Assembly: GCA_946406275.1 (NCBI GenBank)
Contig: CAMJJZ010000051.1
Span: 1-7,875, forward strand
DNA from: an uncultured Bacteroidales bacterium
Lineage (GTDB): Bacteria > Bacteroidota > Bacteroidia > Bacteroidales > UBA932
Length of the DNA stretch: 7,875 nt
Direction of reading: 5' to 3'
This document shows positions 1 to 6,497 of this stretch, one piece after another. Position 1 is the stretch's first letter. Every line of letters begins with the position of its first letter. The notes beneath the pieces were generated by a model. The model was not told where the DNA came from. It saw nothing but the letters and a program-made list of their open reading frames with translations, and did no database searches. Position numbers and translations under genes: made by a program.

Positions 1-304
1 ATGACGGTGCAGGAACGTCAGCGACGATGGCATCACCGGGGACGACGGTGAGTTCGGGGGCGGGGGTGGATTTGGCGACGGGCGCCACGGAAGGAAGTTC
101 GGGCTTTGAGGGCCAGAGGAAGAACACGGCGGAGACGGCGGCGGCTGCAAGGAGGGCCCCTCCTGCATACCACCAGGCCACAAGTACGTGGCGCTTTTTG
201 GGCGCGATCCCGGCCTGGACTGCGTCCCACAGTCCTTCCGGTTCGGCTTCCGTGAAGTCCTCAAGGAGGTCAGGAAGCTTGTCTGTCCAGTCTTTATTGC
301 TCAT
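1..304 (-). CDS. Putative membrane anti-sigma factor (Dma-like), N-terminal part, cut by window edge
   Basis: The reading frame is open from an ATG at 304 to the left edge, giving 101 residues and no stop. Residues 1-38 are a short acidic, probably cytoplasmic segment with a Trp-containing motif (PEGLWDAV, about residues 22-29). Residues 39-64 are a strongly hydrophobic single membrane span (LVAWWYAGGALLAAAAV...). After it the chain becomes rich in Pro, Ala, Val and Ser (residues 65-101), as expected for an unfolded periplasmic linker. The start overlaps the last 11 bases of the sigma factor gene, which suggests translational coupling and a regulator-sigma pair. From memory, many Bacteroidales proteins with this type of N-terminus next to an ECF sigma continue into an outer-membrane beta-barrel, the Dma architecture. 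The barrel cannot be seen here. It could instead be an ordinary one-span anti-sigma factor. The reading frame is well supported; the function is inferred from layout and context. Confidence 0.7.
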   Translation of the reverse strand, partial: MSNKDWTDKLPDLLEDFTEAEPEGLWDAVQAGIAPKKRHVLVAWWYAGGALLAAAAVSAVFFLWPSKPELPSVAPVAKSTPAPELTVVPGDAIVADVPAPS

Positions 305-884
305 GTTCTTTGATGTAGTTCTTTATGTTCCTTGCCAGCATGGCCCTTGCGCGGAAGAACTGCGATGCCGACGAATCTTCTTTTATGCCAAGCAGGGAAG
401 CTATCTCCCTGTGGGATTTCTTTTCAAATACAAACAGATTGAAAACAGTCCTGTAGCCATCCGGGAGGGCTTTTATCATCTCCTGGACCACGGCCGGAGG
501 GATCTGCGGGAGGGTGGGCTCATCGTCCTCAGATATGTCCGGGAGGTCGTCCACGAAATTGAGCCGGGAGGAGGTGCGGAGGTATTTGAGGGAATCGTTC
601 ACCACTATGCGGGTGATCCAGGCCTTTACGCTCCCCTCTCCCCTGTACTCAAAGCGGTCCAGGCTCTGGAAAACTTTGATGAAGGCTTCCTGAAGGATGT
701 CCTTGACGTTGGTGCGGTCTACCACATAGCGGAAGCACACCGCAGTAAGATACCCTGCGTAACGCTCGTAAAATGAGCGCATTCCGGCAGGGTCCCCGCT
801 GCGGGCAAGCCCAAGCAGTTCAAGTTCCGTCAGTTCATTCCCTGGTCTTGAACCTGAACGTCCGTTCCAAGACCTTTCCTTCAA
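294..884 (-). CDS. ECF-type RNA polymerase sigma-70 factor
   Basis: A 196-residue protein with the two-domain layout of ECF sigma factors. Region 2 spans about residues 28-105 and includes FYERYAGYL, the DILQEAFIKVF core-binding/-10 recognition segment and AWITRIVVNDSLKYLR. An acidic linker follows at 112-124. Region 4 spans about 130-190, with the helix-turn-helix HREIASLLGIKEDSSASQFFRAR. It would direct RNA polymerase to a small regulon, probably including its own operon. It is the middle gene of an overlapping minus-strand cluster: its stop overlaps the ATG of the putative anti-sigma gene by 11 bases. The start is uncertain. The position-884 codon is TTG and overlaps the upstream lipoprotein gene by 50 bases. 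The only in-frame ATG near the front (782) would remove the conserved first helix, and an ATG overlapping the lipoprotein stop (838-836) is out of frame. Family assignment is secure; the exact start is not. Confidence 0.92.
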   Translation of the reverse strand: MKERSWNGRSGSRPGNELTELELLGLARSGDPAGMRSFYERYAGYLTAVCFRYVVDRTNVKDILQEAFIKVFQSLDRFEYRGEGSVKAWITRIVVNDSLKYLRTSSRLNFVDDLPDISEDDEPTLPQIPPAVVQEMIKALPDGYRTVFNLFVFEKKSHREIASLLGIKEDSSASQFFRARAMLARNIKNYIKEHEQ

Positions 885-1545
885 GCGATTTCCATTTTAA
901 ACTAAGCGGTATGTATTCTCCTCCCGTATCCGGAAGCGAGTTTATATCAAAACAGACCAAGCCGTCGAACTTCTCTTCCATGAGGTCTCCATGGGAGTCC
1001 TGCAGCAGCACCAGACTATAAGGATTTGAAGGGTCCGCACCCTTGAGAAGGCGGAACGAGTGCTGGACTCCGGCGCTCCCCCACCAGGTGTCGTAATGTA
1101 CCGTGAGATAGCCGTCCTCTACGGTGGTCATCCAGTCGTCAATGACGTCCAGGGCATCTTTTACGCCATCCCACTGGGGTTCGGAGCCGGATGAAACCGT
1201 GCCTTCCTCTATGGGCTCTGCCCACTCCACAGAGCATGTATAGGGATAACTTCCCGTACGCCTTTCCCAGACTACTGCGTCGCAGAATACCCTTTCCATT
1301 CTGGTGTAGGATTCCTGATAATTGGCAGGATATACCAGGATGTCGTCCGTGAGCTGAAAAAATACCGTGTCCGTGGCTGATTTCTTGACAGTGACAATTG
1401 CCATGTACTCACCGGTATAAGCATCCTTCTCACCCTCCTGGGCATAGTTGCCGCTTTCGGGGCCCCAGTAATCCTCCTTATCCATTGACGCCGAACAGGA
1501 CGCCAGGGCCAGTGATGCAAGCAGTATATTAAGGTATCTTCTCAT
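835..1545 (-). CDS. NigD-like lipoprotein
   Basis: A 236-residue protein starting at an ATG (1545). It has a lipoprotein signal peptide: MRRYLNILLASLALASC, lipobox L-A-S-C, with Cys17 as the lipidated residue. The mature part has two regions resembling the NigD-like family of Bacteroidales. The N-terminal beta-rich region (about residues 45-110) includes FFQLTDDILVYPA. The C-terminal region has DDWMTTVEDGYLTVHYDTWW (about 148-167) followed by an immunoglobulin-like strand pattern that ends in a charged, aromatic tail (TFRFKTRE). The length fits the family, about 230-250 residues. The biochemical function of NigD proteins is not known; in B. thetaiotaomicron overproduction of NigD1 is reported to cause excess outer-membrane vesicles. 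It is the first gene of the cluster and its 3' end overlaps the sigma gene, so it is probably co-expressed with it. The assignment rests on pattern recognition, not a profile search. Confidence 0.75.
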   Translation of the reverse strand: MRRYLNILLASLALASCSASMDKEDYWGPESGNYAQEGEKDAYTGEYMAIVTVKKSATDTVFFQLTDDILVYPANYQESYTRMERVFCDAVVWERRTGSYPYTCSVEWAEPIEEGTVSSGSEPQWDGVKDALDVIDDWMTTVEDGYLTVHYDTWWGSAGVQHSFRLLKGADPSNPYSLVLLQDSHGDLMEEKFDGLVCFDINSLPDTGGEYIPLSLKWKSLEGKVLERTFRFKTRE

Positions 1546-1592
1546 TTACACGTCTTTTCAATCCATAAACCCGGAATTAGGGTAATCTTGCA

Positions 1593-1600
1593 CGAAGATA
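1593..1600 (-). promoter_or_regulatory. Possible -7 box for the NigD-sigma operon (weak)
   Basis: Read on the minus strand this is TATCTTCG, matching five of the six fixed positions of the Bacteroidota -7 consensus TAnnTTTG. It would give a leader of roughly 40 bases before the lipoprotein ATG at 1545. I see no -33 TTTG at the usual 19-21 base spacing; the nearest TTG is 25 bases away. If the operon is read by its own ECF sigma, the true promoter could have another sequence. Confidence 0.3.
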
Positions 1601-1615
1601 AAAACATTTTTTTAC

Positions 1616-1623
1616 TAACTTTG
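1616..1623 (+). promoter_or_regulatory. -7 promoter box for the TMEM43-family gene
   Basis: TAACTTTG is a full match to the Bacteroidota housekeeping -7 consensus TAnnTTTG. It lies 23 bases before the ATG at 1647, implying a short A/T-rich leader. A TTG at 1588-1590 is 25 bases upstream, longer than the usual 19-21, so the -33 element is weak or absent. The T-rich run just before the box (1608-1613) may help DNA opening. Confidence 0.5.
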
Positions 1624-1646
1624 TACAACCTAAATCTTTTTGGCAT

Positions 1647-2768
1647 ATGGCATATACTGAAACAAGCAGAACAAGCTATGGAAAGCGCCTGGGCAATTCA
1701 CTGGGCGGTATCTTTACCGGTATAATCCTTTTCATTGCGGGAACCATACTGGTGTGGTGGAACGAAGGCCGTGCAGTAAAGACCTCCAAGATGCTTAAGG
1801 AGGCTCAGGGCCAGGTGGTTGAGATGGTGGACATCTCTACGGTTGATCCTGCCTTCGAGGGCAAGCTTATCCACGCCACAGGCTTTGCAAACACCACGGA
1901 CTCGCTGTTCGACTCCCAGTTCAAGGTGGGCGCAAGGGCCATCGCCTTAAAGCGTAACGCAGAGTATTATCAGTGGGTGGAGCACGCCACGTCTGAGACC
2001 AAGGACAAGATTGGCGGCGCCCAGGAAACCACAACAACCTATACATATGACCTCCAGTGGGTTCCCAGTCCTATTTCATCGGCAGAATTCCATGATCCGG
2101 ACTATCGTGGGGAGAATTCCGTGAAGCAGAACGTGGAAGACCTTGCCCTGTACGCCAAGGACGTCACCTTCGGGGCATATAAGCTGAGCCCTGCGCAGAT
2201 ATCGTCCATTAGCGGAGACGTGCCGCTGGCAGTGAACGGTGAATCCAATGTGATTTACGTAGGCGAGGACCCTTCTAAGCCCGATATCGGAGACGTCCGC
2301 ATCACCTTTACCAAGGTTCTGCCGGCGGAGGTGAGCATTGTGGCCACCGTACAGGGAAACAGCTTTGTCCAGTTCGTAGCCAAGTCCGGGAAGCAGTTCT
2401 CCGCCCTCAGGATGGGTAACGTGCCCCAGGAGCAGATATTCGAGAGCGCTCACGCCTCCAACAAGCTTCTGCTGTGGGTTCTCAGGATTCTGGGATTCTT
2501 TATAATAATGGCCGGCCTCAGGAGTATCGTAAGCATAGTGGAGACCCTCTTCAAGGTTCTGCCTTTCCTTGCCAACATCATTGGCTGGGGAGTTGGCCTG
2601 GTATGCGGCCTGGTGGCGTTTGTATGGACTCTGCTGGTAGCCGCAGTTACCTGGGTGGCATACCGGCCGGTTGTAGCAATAGCGCTGCTGGCAATAGCCG
2701 GAGTGGCTATCTGGTACTTCGCAACGCATAAGAAACCATCAACTCCAGCAGAAGCTCCGCAGGCATAA
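1647..2768 (+). CDS. TMEM43-family membrane protein
   Basis: A 373-residue protein recognisable as a bacterial member of the TMEM43 (LUMA) family. Motifs in family order are TM segment 1 at about 18-38 running into WWNEGRAV (37-44), GKLIHATG (72-79), YYQWVE (107-112), a TYTYDLQW stretch (131-138), YVGEDPSKPDIGDVRITF (204-221), and a C-terminal membrane block. The latter has segments at about 274-295, 308-336 and 340-359, and a short Lys/Pro/Ala-rich tail. The large middle part (about 45-270) would sit on one side of the membrane between TM1 and the C-terminal cluster. The bacterial role is not established; the human homologue is an inner nuclear membrane/ER protein. The gene is divergent from the sigma cluster and lies 31 bases before the aldolase gene, so the two may share a transcript, although their functions show no link. 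Confidence 0.9.
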   Translation: MAYTETSRTSYGKRLGNSLGGIFTGIILFIAGTILVWWNEGRAVKTSKMLKEAQGQVVEMVDISTVDPAFEGKLIHATGFANTTDSLFDSQFKVGARAIALKRNAEYYQWVEHATSETKDKIGGAQETTTTYTYDLQWVPSPISSAEFHDPDYRGENSVKQNVEDLALYAKDVTFGAYKLSPAQISSISGDVPLAVNGESNVIYVGEDPSKPDIGDVRITFTKVLPAEVSIVATVQGNSFVQFVAKSGKQFSALRMGNVPQEQIFESAHASNKLLLWVLRILGFFIIMAGLRSIVSIVETLFKVLPFLANIIGWGVGLVCGLVAFVWTLLVAAVTWVAYRPVVAIALLAIAGVAIWYFATHKKPSTPAEAPQA

Positions 2769-2799
2769 TCTGTGTTTTTTGTATAAAACGAACTTAATT

Positions 2800-3825
2800 A
2801 TGATATCTTTTACCTGCGATTACAATGAAGGCGCGCATCCGGAAATCCTGAAGCGCCTGGCGGAGACCAATCTGCAACAGGAACCCGGCTACGGGGACGA
2901 CTGCTTTACCCAAAGCGCCATTGCAAAGATACGGGAAGCCACCGGCTGCCCCCATGCCCATGTAACACTTCTTGTTGGCGGCACCCAGACCAATGCCACC
3001 GTCATAGACGCCGTCCTCCCCCACTATGGCGCCGTAATCGCAGTGGAAACCGGCCACATTGCCGTTCACGAGTCAGGTGCCATTGAATTCTGCGGCCACA
3101 AGGTAATCACCCTCCCCGCCCACAAGGGCAAGATGGACCCTGCAGAACTAAAGGCATACCTGGAAAAGTATTACGCCGATCCCACATGGCCCCACATGGC
3201 CCACCCCGGAATGGTGTACATCTCCTTCCCTACGGAATATGGCACCATATATACAAAGGAAGAATTAAAGGCCATCAAAGCCACCTGTGAAAAGTACAGC
3301 ATGCCGCTGTTCATAGACGGAGCCCGCCTTGGCTACGGTCTTGCCAGCCCTGCTGCGGATATTACCCTGCAAGAGCTGACCGGTCTCTGCGACGTTTTCT
3401 ACATTGGCGGCACCAAGGTTGGCGCGCTGTGCGGAGAGGCCGTAGTCTTCCCCCGCGGAAATGCCCCCAAACACTTCTTTACCATAGTCAAGCAGCACGG
3501 CGCCCTCATGGCAAAAGGCCGCCTGCTGGGCATTCAGTTCGATACCCTCTTCACGGACGGGCTATATATGAAAATAGCCCGCAATGCCATCCAGATGGCC
3601 ATGGAACTGAAAAAGGTATTCTCGAAAAAAGGATACCCCTTCTACACGGACTCCCCCACCAACCAGCAGTTCCCCATCCTCACCGGTGAGCAGATGGCAA
3701 AACTGGAAGGGAAGGTACTTTACGAGGTCTGGGAGGCCCTTCCTGACGGCCGCGCCGTCACCCGCTTTGCTACAAGCTGGGCAACGGCGCCGGAGCATAT
3801 TCAGGAACTTGAAGCCCTGCTTTAG
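2800..3825 (+). CDS. Threonine aldolase / beta-eliminating lyase family PLP enzyme
   Basis: A 341-residue fold-type I pyridoxal-phosphate enzyme similar to low-specificity L-threonine aldolases, which split threonine or allo-threonine into glycine and acetaldehyde. Visible landmarks from the ATG at 2800 are the N-terminal DYNEGAHPEIL with the GYGDD substrate-loop motif (about 31-35), the cofactor-binding turn LLVGGTQTNATV (about 57-68), and FIDGARLGYGL (171-181), whose Asp173 should contact the PLP ring nitrogen. The Schiff-base lysine is in YIGGTKVGALCGE (Lys206), and RFATSW near the C-terminus (Arg322) is the likely carboxylate-binding arginine. The reading frame extends to a TTG at 2779, but ATG 2800 gives the usual short family N-terminus. 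The substrate could also be another beta-hydroxy or beta-substituted amino acid. Its stop overlaps the stop of the convergent transporter gene. Confidence 0.9.
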   Translation: MISFTCDYNEGAHPEILKRLAETNLQQEPGYGDDCFTQSAIAKIREATGCPHAHVTLLVGGTQTNATVIDAVLPHYGAVIAVETGHIAVHESGAIEFCGHKVITLPAHKGKMDPAELKAYLEKYYADPTWPHMAHPGMVYISFPTEYGTIYTKEELKAIKATCEKYSMPLFIDGARLGYGLASPAADITLQELTGLCDVFYIGGTKVGALCGEAVVFPRGNAPKHFFTIVKQHGALMAKGRLLGIQFDTLFTDGLYMKIARNAIQMAMELKKVFSKKGYPFYTDSPTNQQFPILTGEQMAKLEGKVLYEVWEALPDGRAVTRFATSWATAPEHIQELEALL

Positions 3826-5501
3826 AGTTCTTTGTGAGAGGTGCCAAGACGGGCCTCAGCCACATTCATAATATAGTCGCCGGTCTTTTCGAACTCACCA
3901 ATGAGGTCCATGAAGACCGTGCCGTTGTCGTAGCTGTAGACGTGGTTGTCAACGTCGGAGATGGTCTTCTGCTTGAGATAGTTGCGGCACTCGTTTATGC
4001 GGCCTTCAATCTCCTGGGACACTTCAATGTCGTAGTCTTTCTTCTGGCCGGAGAGGATTTCGTTCATCCTCAGAAGGGCCTCTTCCACAAGGTGGTACAT
4101 ATCGTGCAGGGATGCGGTCTGGGCATCGCCGAACACTATCTTGTTCTCCCTCTTGCGGCGGAAGGTGCGGGCCACGTTGAAGAAGCTGTCGCCGATGGAT
4201 TCCAGCTCCCCTATCTCACGGAGCATGGCGCGGATCTTGGCCTTGGTATCATCGGACAGATGGGCCTCACCTACCTCTCCGAGGTAACGGCCTATGCTGT
4301 TTTCCATGCGGTCGCTCATGTCCTCGTACTTCTCAATGCGCTCGAAAACCTTGAGGAAATCATCGTCCGAAGACTTGTACAGGTCCCGCAGGAGGTCGAA
4401 CATCTTGAGCATGCGCTCGCTGAAAACCACAATCTCCTTCTGTGCCTGGAAGACGGAAAGTTCCGGAGTCTTCATGATACCGGCGCGGATGAACTCCAGG
4501 CGGAACTCGTCCTCCTGCTCCGCCTTCTTTGGCTTGATCAGGAAGCAGACAAGTTTTTCTATCTGAGGCACGAACCAGATGAGGACGCTGGTGTTGATGA
4601 CGTTGAAAGCGGTATGGAAGGTGGCCAGTGCAAAGGAGAGCTGCGTAGCGGTCTGGGCGTCGGCATAGGGATCCATTCCAACGATTCCGCAGACCATCTT
4701 CACGAAGGGGAAGAACACCGCCAGCACCCACAGGACGCCGAATACGTTGAACACCAGGTGGGCAAGTGCCGTCCGGCGCGCCTGCGTATTTGCGCTCATG
4801 GCCGCCAGGTTTGCGGTAAGCGTGGTGCCGATATTCTCACCCATCACAAGGGCGATACCCTGGAAGATTGTGATTGCACCGGTAGAGCACAGCACCATGG
4901 TTATGGCCATGAGGGCGGCCGAGCTCTGCACCATTGCGGTAAGGATTGTGCCTATGAGAAGGAACAGCAGTATGGTTCCATAGTTTGTGCCGAAGCTGGC
5001 AAAGAAGTTCACCACTGCCGGCTTGCTGGCAAGATCCATCTCTATGCCCGTCTCCTTGAGCATGCCAAGGGCGAACAGGAGGAAGGAAAGGCCGAAGAGG
5101 AAATCTCCCAGGTAGCGGTGCTTACCCAGCTGGATAAGGACAATACCAATAAGAAATGCCGCCCACACAACCATGGTAATGTTGAAGGAGAATCCAGCAG
5201 ACATAATCCAGGCGCTCATTGTGGTGCCTATGTTAGCTCCCATGATTACCGATATAGCCTGCGCAAGGGTAAGCAGCGATGCGTTCACGAACGACACCGT
5301 CATCACGGTGGTTGCTGCCGATGACTGTACGGCCACGGTCACAAGCGCACCTGTGAGGACGCCCGAAACGCGGTTTGTAGTCATTTTGCCAAGGAGGTGA
5401 CGCAGCTGTGGACCGGCCATTTTCTGGAGGGCTTCACTCATCACCTTCATGCCGTAGATGAGGAGGGCGATGGAGCCCAGGAGTTTTAGTACAATGAGCA
5501 T
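3822..5501 (-). CDS. Na+/phosphate cotransporter (NptA-type) with C-terminal PhoU-like domain
   Basis: A 559-residue inner-membrane protein of the Na/Pi cotransporter family (PNaS). Two inverted-repeat transport halves carry the family signature: QSSAAT at about 59-64 and QSSAA at about 192-196, each followed by a glycine motif, GANIGTT (88-94) and GENIGTT (221-227). About eight or nine hydrophobic segments lie within the first 325 residues. The C-terminal portion, from about residue 340, is soluble, helical and charged (ERIEKYEDMSDRMENSIGRY, EIGELESIGDSFFNVAR) and has the repeated three-helix pattern of PhoU, thought to regulate uptake. The expected role is sodium-driven phosphate import or efflux balance. 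The start is taken at the ATG at 5501; a TTG six codons upstream (5519) would lie at about the expected transcription start. It is divergent from the metallopeptidase gene and shares its promoter region. Confidence 0.93.
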   Translation of the reverse strand: MLIVLKLLGSIALLIYGMKVMSEALQKMAGPQLRHLLGKMTTNRVSGVLTGALVTVAVQSSAATTVMTVSFVNASLLTLAQAISVIMGANIGTTMSAWIMSAGFSFNITMVVWAAFLIGIVLIQLGKHRYLGDFLFGLSFLLFALGMLKETGIEMDLASKPAVVNFFASFGTNYGTILLFLLIGTILTAMVQSSAALMAITMVLCSTGAITIFQGIALVMGENIGTTLTANLAAMSANTQARRTALAHLVFNVFGVLWVLAVFFPFVKMVCGIVGMDPYADAQTATQLSFALATFHTAFNVINTSVLIWFVPQIEKLVCFLIKPKKAEQEDEFRLEFIRAGIMKTPELSVFQAQKEIVVFSERMLKMFDLLRDLYKSSDDDFLKVFERIEKYEDMSDRMENSIGRYLGEVGEAHLSDDTKAKIRAMLREIGELESIGDSFFNVARTFRRKRENKIVFGDAQTASLHDMYHLVEEALLRMNEILSGQKKDYDIEVSQEIEGRINECRNYLKQKTISDVDNHVYSYDNGTVFMDLIGEFEKTGDYIMNVAEARLGTSHKEL

Positions 5502-5521
5502 AGGTGCAATTTTTACCAATA

Positions 5522-5529
5522 CAAATATA
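5522..5529 (-). promoter_or_regulatory. -7 promoter box for the Na+/phosphate cotransporter gene
   Basis: On the minus strand this reads TATATTTG, a full match to TAnnTTTG. It is 20 bases before the transporter ATG at 5501, giving a leader of roughly 12-16 bases. There is no -33 TTTG at the normal spacing; that position is occupied by the opposing -7 arm. Confidence 0.6.
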
Positions 5530-5550
5530 GTCAGAAAAAACCAAAATTGC

Positions 5551-5558
5551 TATATTTG
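5551..5558 (+). promoter_or_regulatory. -7 promoter box for the zinc metallopeptidase gene
   Basis: TATATTTG is a full match to the Bacteroidota -7 consensus, 19 bases before the ATG at 5578, with an A-rich leader (AAACAAAACACTGAAACT). No TTG or TTTG is visible 19-21 bases upstream, where the opposing promoter box lies instead. Confidence 0.6.
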
Positions 5559-5577
5559 TAAACAAAACACTGAAACT

Positions 5578-6444
5578 ATGAGAATGGATGGCAGGCGTGA
5601 GAGCCACAATGTAGAAGACCGCCGCGGTCTCAGCGGCGGCGGAAAAGCCGGAATAGGCATCGGCGGCATAGCCGTAGTTGCAATCATTACGCTTCTGATG
5701 GGCGGCAACATAGGCGACGTTTTCCGCAACGTCCAGAGCGTTGGCGGAATCGGCTCCGCCACGGAAGCCTCCTACGAGCCCACTGCAGAGAACGAGGCCC
5801 TTGCAAAGTTCTCCCGCCAGATTCTTGCCTCAACGGAAGACGTCTGGGGCAGCTATTTCCGTAAAAACGGCTTCGGGGAATACCAGAACCCCACCCTGGT
5901 GCTTTACACCGGCACCACCTCCACCTCCTGCGGCACCGGCCAGGCGGCAATGGGCCCCTTCTACTGCTCTGCAGACCAGAAGCTCTACATAGACCTAAGT
6001 TTCTTCTCCAGCATGAAGTCCCAGCTTGGAGCGGACGGAGACTTTGCTTATGCCTATGTTATAGCCCATGAGGTTGGCCACCATGTCCAGAACCTCCTTG
6101 GAACCCTTGGCCAGGCCCACCAGCAGATGGCCCGCATGAGCAAGACGGACTCTAACCGAATGAGCGTAAGGATAGAGCTCCAGGCCGACTTCTATGCCGG
6201 CGTCTGGGCCCACTATGAGAATTCCATGTTCACCTCCATAGAGGACGGGGACCTTGAGGAAGCCATACGCTGCGCATCCGTAATCGGGGACGATTACCTC
6301 CAGAAAAAGTCCCAGGGCTACGCCGTGGAGGAATCCTTCACCCACGGCACCGCCGCCCAGCGCATGCGCTGGCTAAAGAAAGGCATGCAGACGGGCGATG
6401 TGAGACAGGGCAACACATTCCAGCTCCAGGACAATCAGCTTTAA
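5578..6444 (+). CDS. Neutral zinc metallopeptidase (YpfJ-like family)
   Basis: A 288-residue membrane-anchored putative protease. It begins MRMDGRRESHNVEDRRG, the typical start of this family, followed by a Gly-rich turn and one membrane span at about residues 25-43 (GIGIGGIAVVAIITLLMGG). The rest should lie outside the cytoplasm. The central domain has the family motif SCGTGQAAMGPFYC (117-130), with two cysteines that may form a disulfide, then YIDLSFF (137-143). The zinc site is HEVGHH at 164-169 (ligands His164 and His168, catalytic Glu165), followed about 30 residues later by ELQADFYAG (Glu200, probable third ligand). The C-terminal part has SFTHGTAAQRMRWLKKG, also typical. The frame is open back to 5458, but that would overlap the divergent transporter gene and pass through the promoter. 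The ATG at 5578 restores the family N-terminus. The natural substrate is unknown. Confidence 0.93.
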   Translation: MRMDGRRESHNVEDRRGLSGGGKAGIGIGGIAVVAIITLLMGGNIGDVFRNVQSVGGIGSATEASYEPTAENEALAKFSRQILASTEDVWGSYFRKNGFGEYQNPTLVLYTGTTSTSCGTGQAAMGPFYCSADQKLYIDLSFFSSMKSQLGADGDFAYAYVIAHEVGHHVQNLLGTLGQAHQQMARMSKTDSNRMSVRIELQADFYAGVWAHYENSMFTSIEDGDLEEAIRCASVIGDDYLQKKSQGYAVEESFTHGTAAQRMRWLKKGMQTGDVRQGNTFQLQDNQL

Positions 6445-6461
6445 CGCTTTGAATAAAAGGA

Positions 6462-6494
6462 AAAGAAGGCGGCCTTCAAATGGCTGCCTTCTTT
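6462..6494. terminator. Bidirectional hairpin terminator between metallopeptidase and tRNA-Val
   Basis: The arms AAAGAAGGCGGCC (6462-6474) and GGCTGCCTTCTTT (6482-6494) form a 13-bp stem with one G-T wobble and a 7-base loop. It begins 17 bases after the metallopeptidase stop. On the plus strand the stem ends in CTTCTTT. On the minus strand it lies 3 bases beyond the tRNA 3' end and runs into a T-rich tail (TTTTCCTTTT), so it can stop both converging transcripts. Confidence 0.8.
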
Positions 6495-6497
6495 GTG

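Larger units (their letters stand above)
5520..5560. repeat. 11-bp perfect inverted repeat in divergent promoter region
   Basis: TACAAATATAG at 5520-5530 and its exact reverse complement CTATATTTGTA at 5550-5560 flank a 19-base A-rich spacer. Each arm contains a perfect -7 box pointing away from the centre (5540), toward the transporter on the left and the metallopeptidase on the right. It could be a symmetric operator, or just two good -7 boxes with matching flanks. Confidence 0.75.

Noticed and set aside
27..776. A 249-codon open frame on the plus strand
   Set aside because: It lies antisense to the sigma factor and the anti-sigma-like gene, both of which have clear features; its product looks like no family.
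2076..2729. A 217-codon open frame on the minus strand
   Set aside because: It is a shadow of the TMEM43-family gene, whose motifs and membrane segments are on the plus strand.
2779..2799. TTG start seven codons upstream of the aldolase ATG
   Set aside because: The ATG at 2800 gives the normal short N-terminus of this enzyme family; the extra residues have no support.
3181..3200. Exact tandem 10-base duplication (CCCACATGGC twice) inside the aldolase gene
   Set aside because: It is only two copies, keeps the reading frame and encodes His/Met/Pro-rich residues in a variable region; it is most likely chance.
3834..5324. A 496-codon open frame on the plus strand
   Set aside because: It is antisense to the Na+/phosphate cotransporter, shows no recognisable domain, is rich in His/Glu/Gly as expected from reverse-complemented codon bias, and the opposite strand has clear family motifs.
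5458..5577. Forty-codon N-terminal extension of the zinc metallopeptidase
   Set aside because: It would overlap the divergent transporter gene and the promoter region, and the family N-terminus begins at the ATG at 5578.
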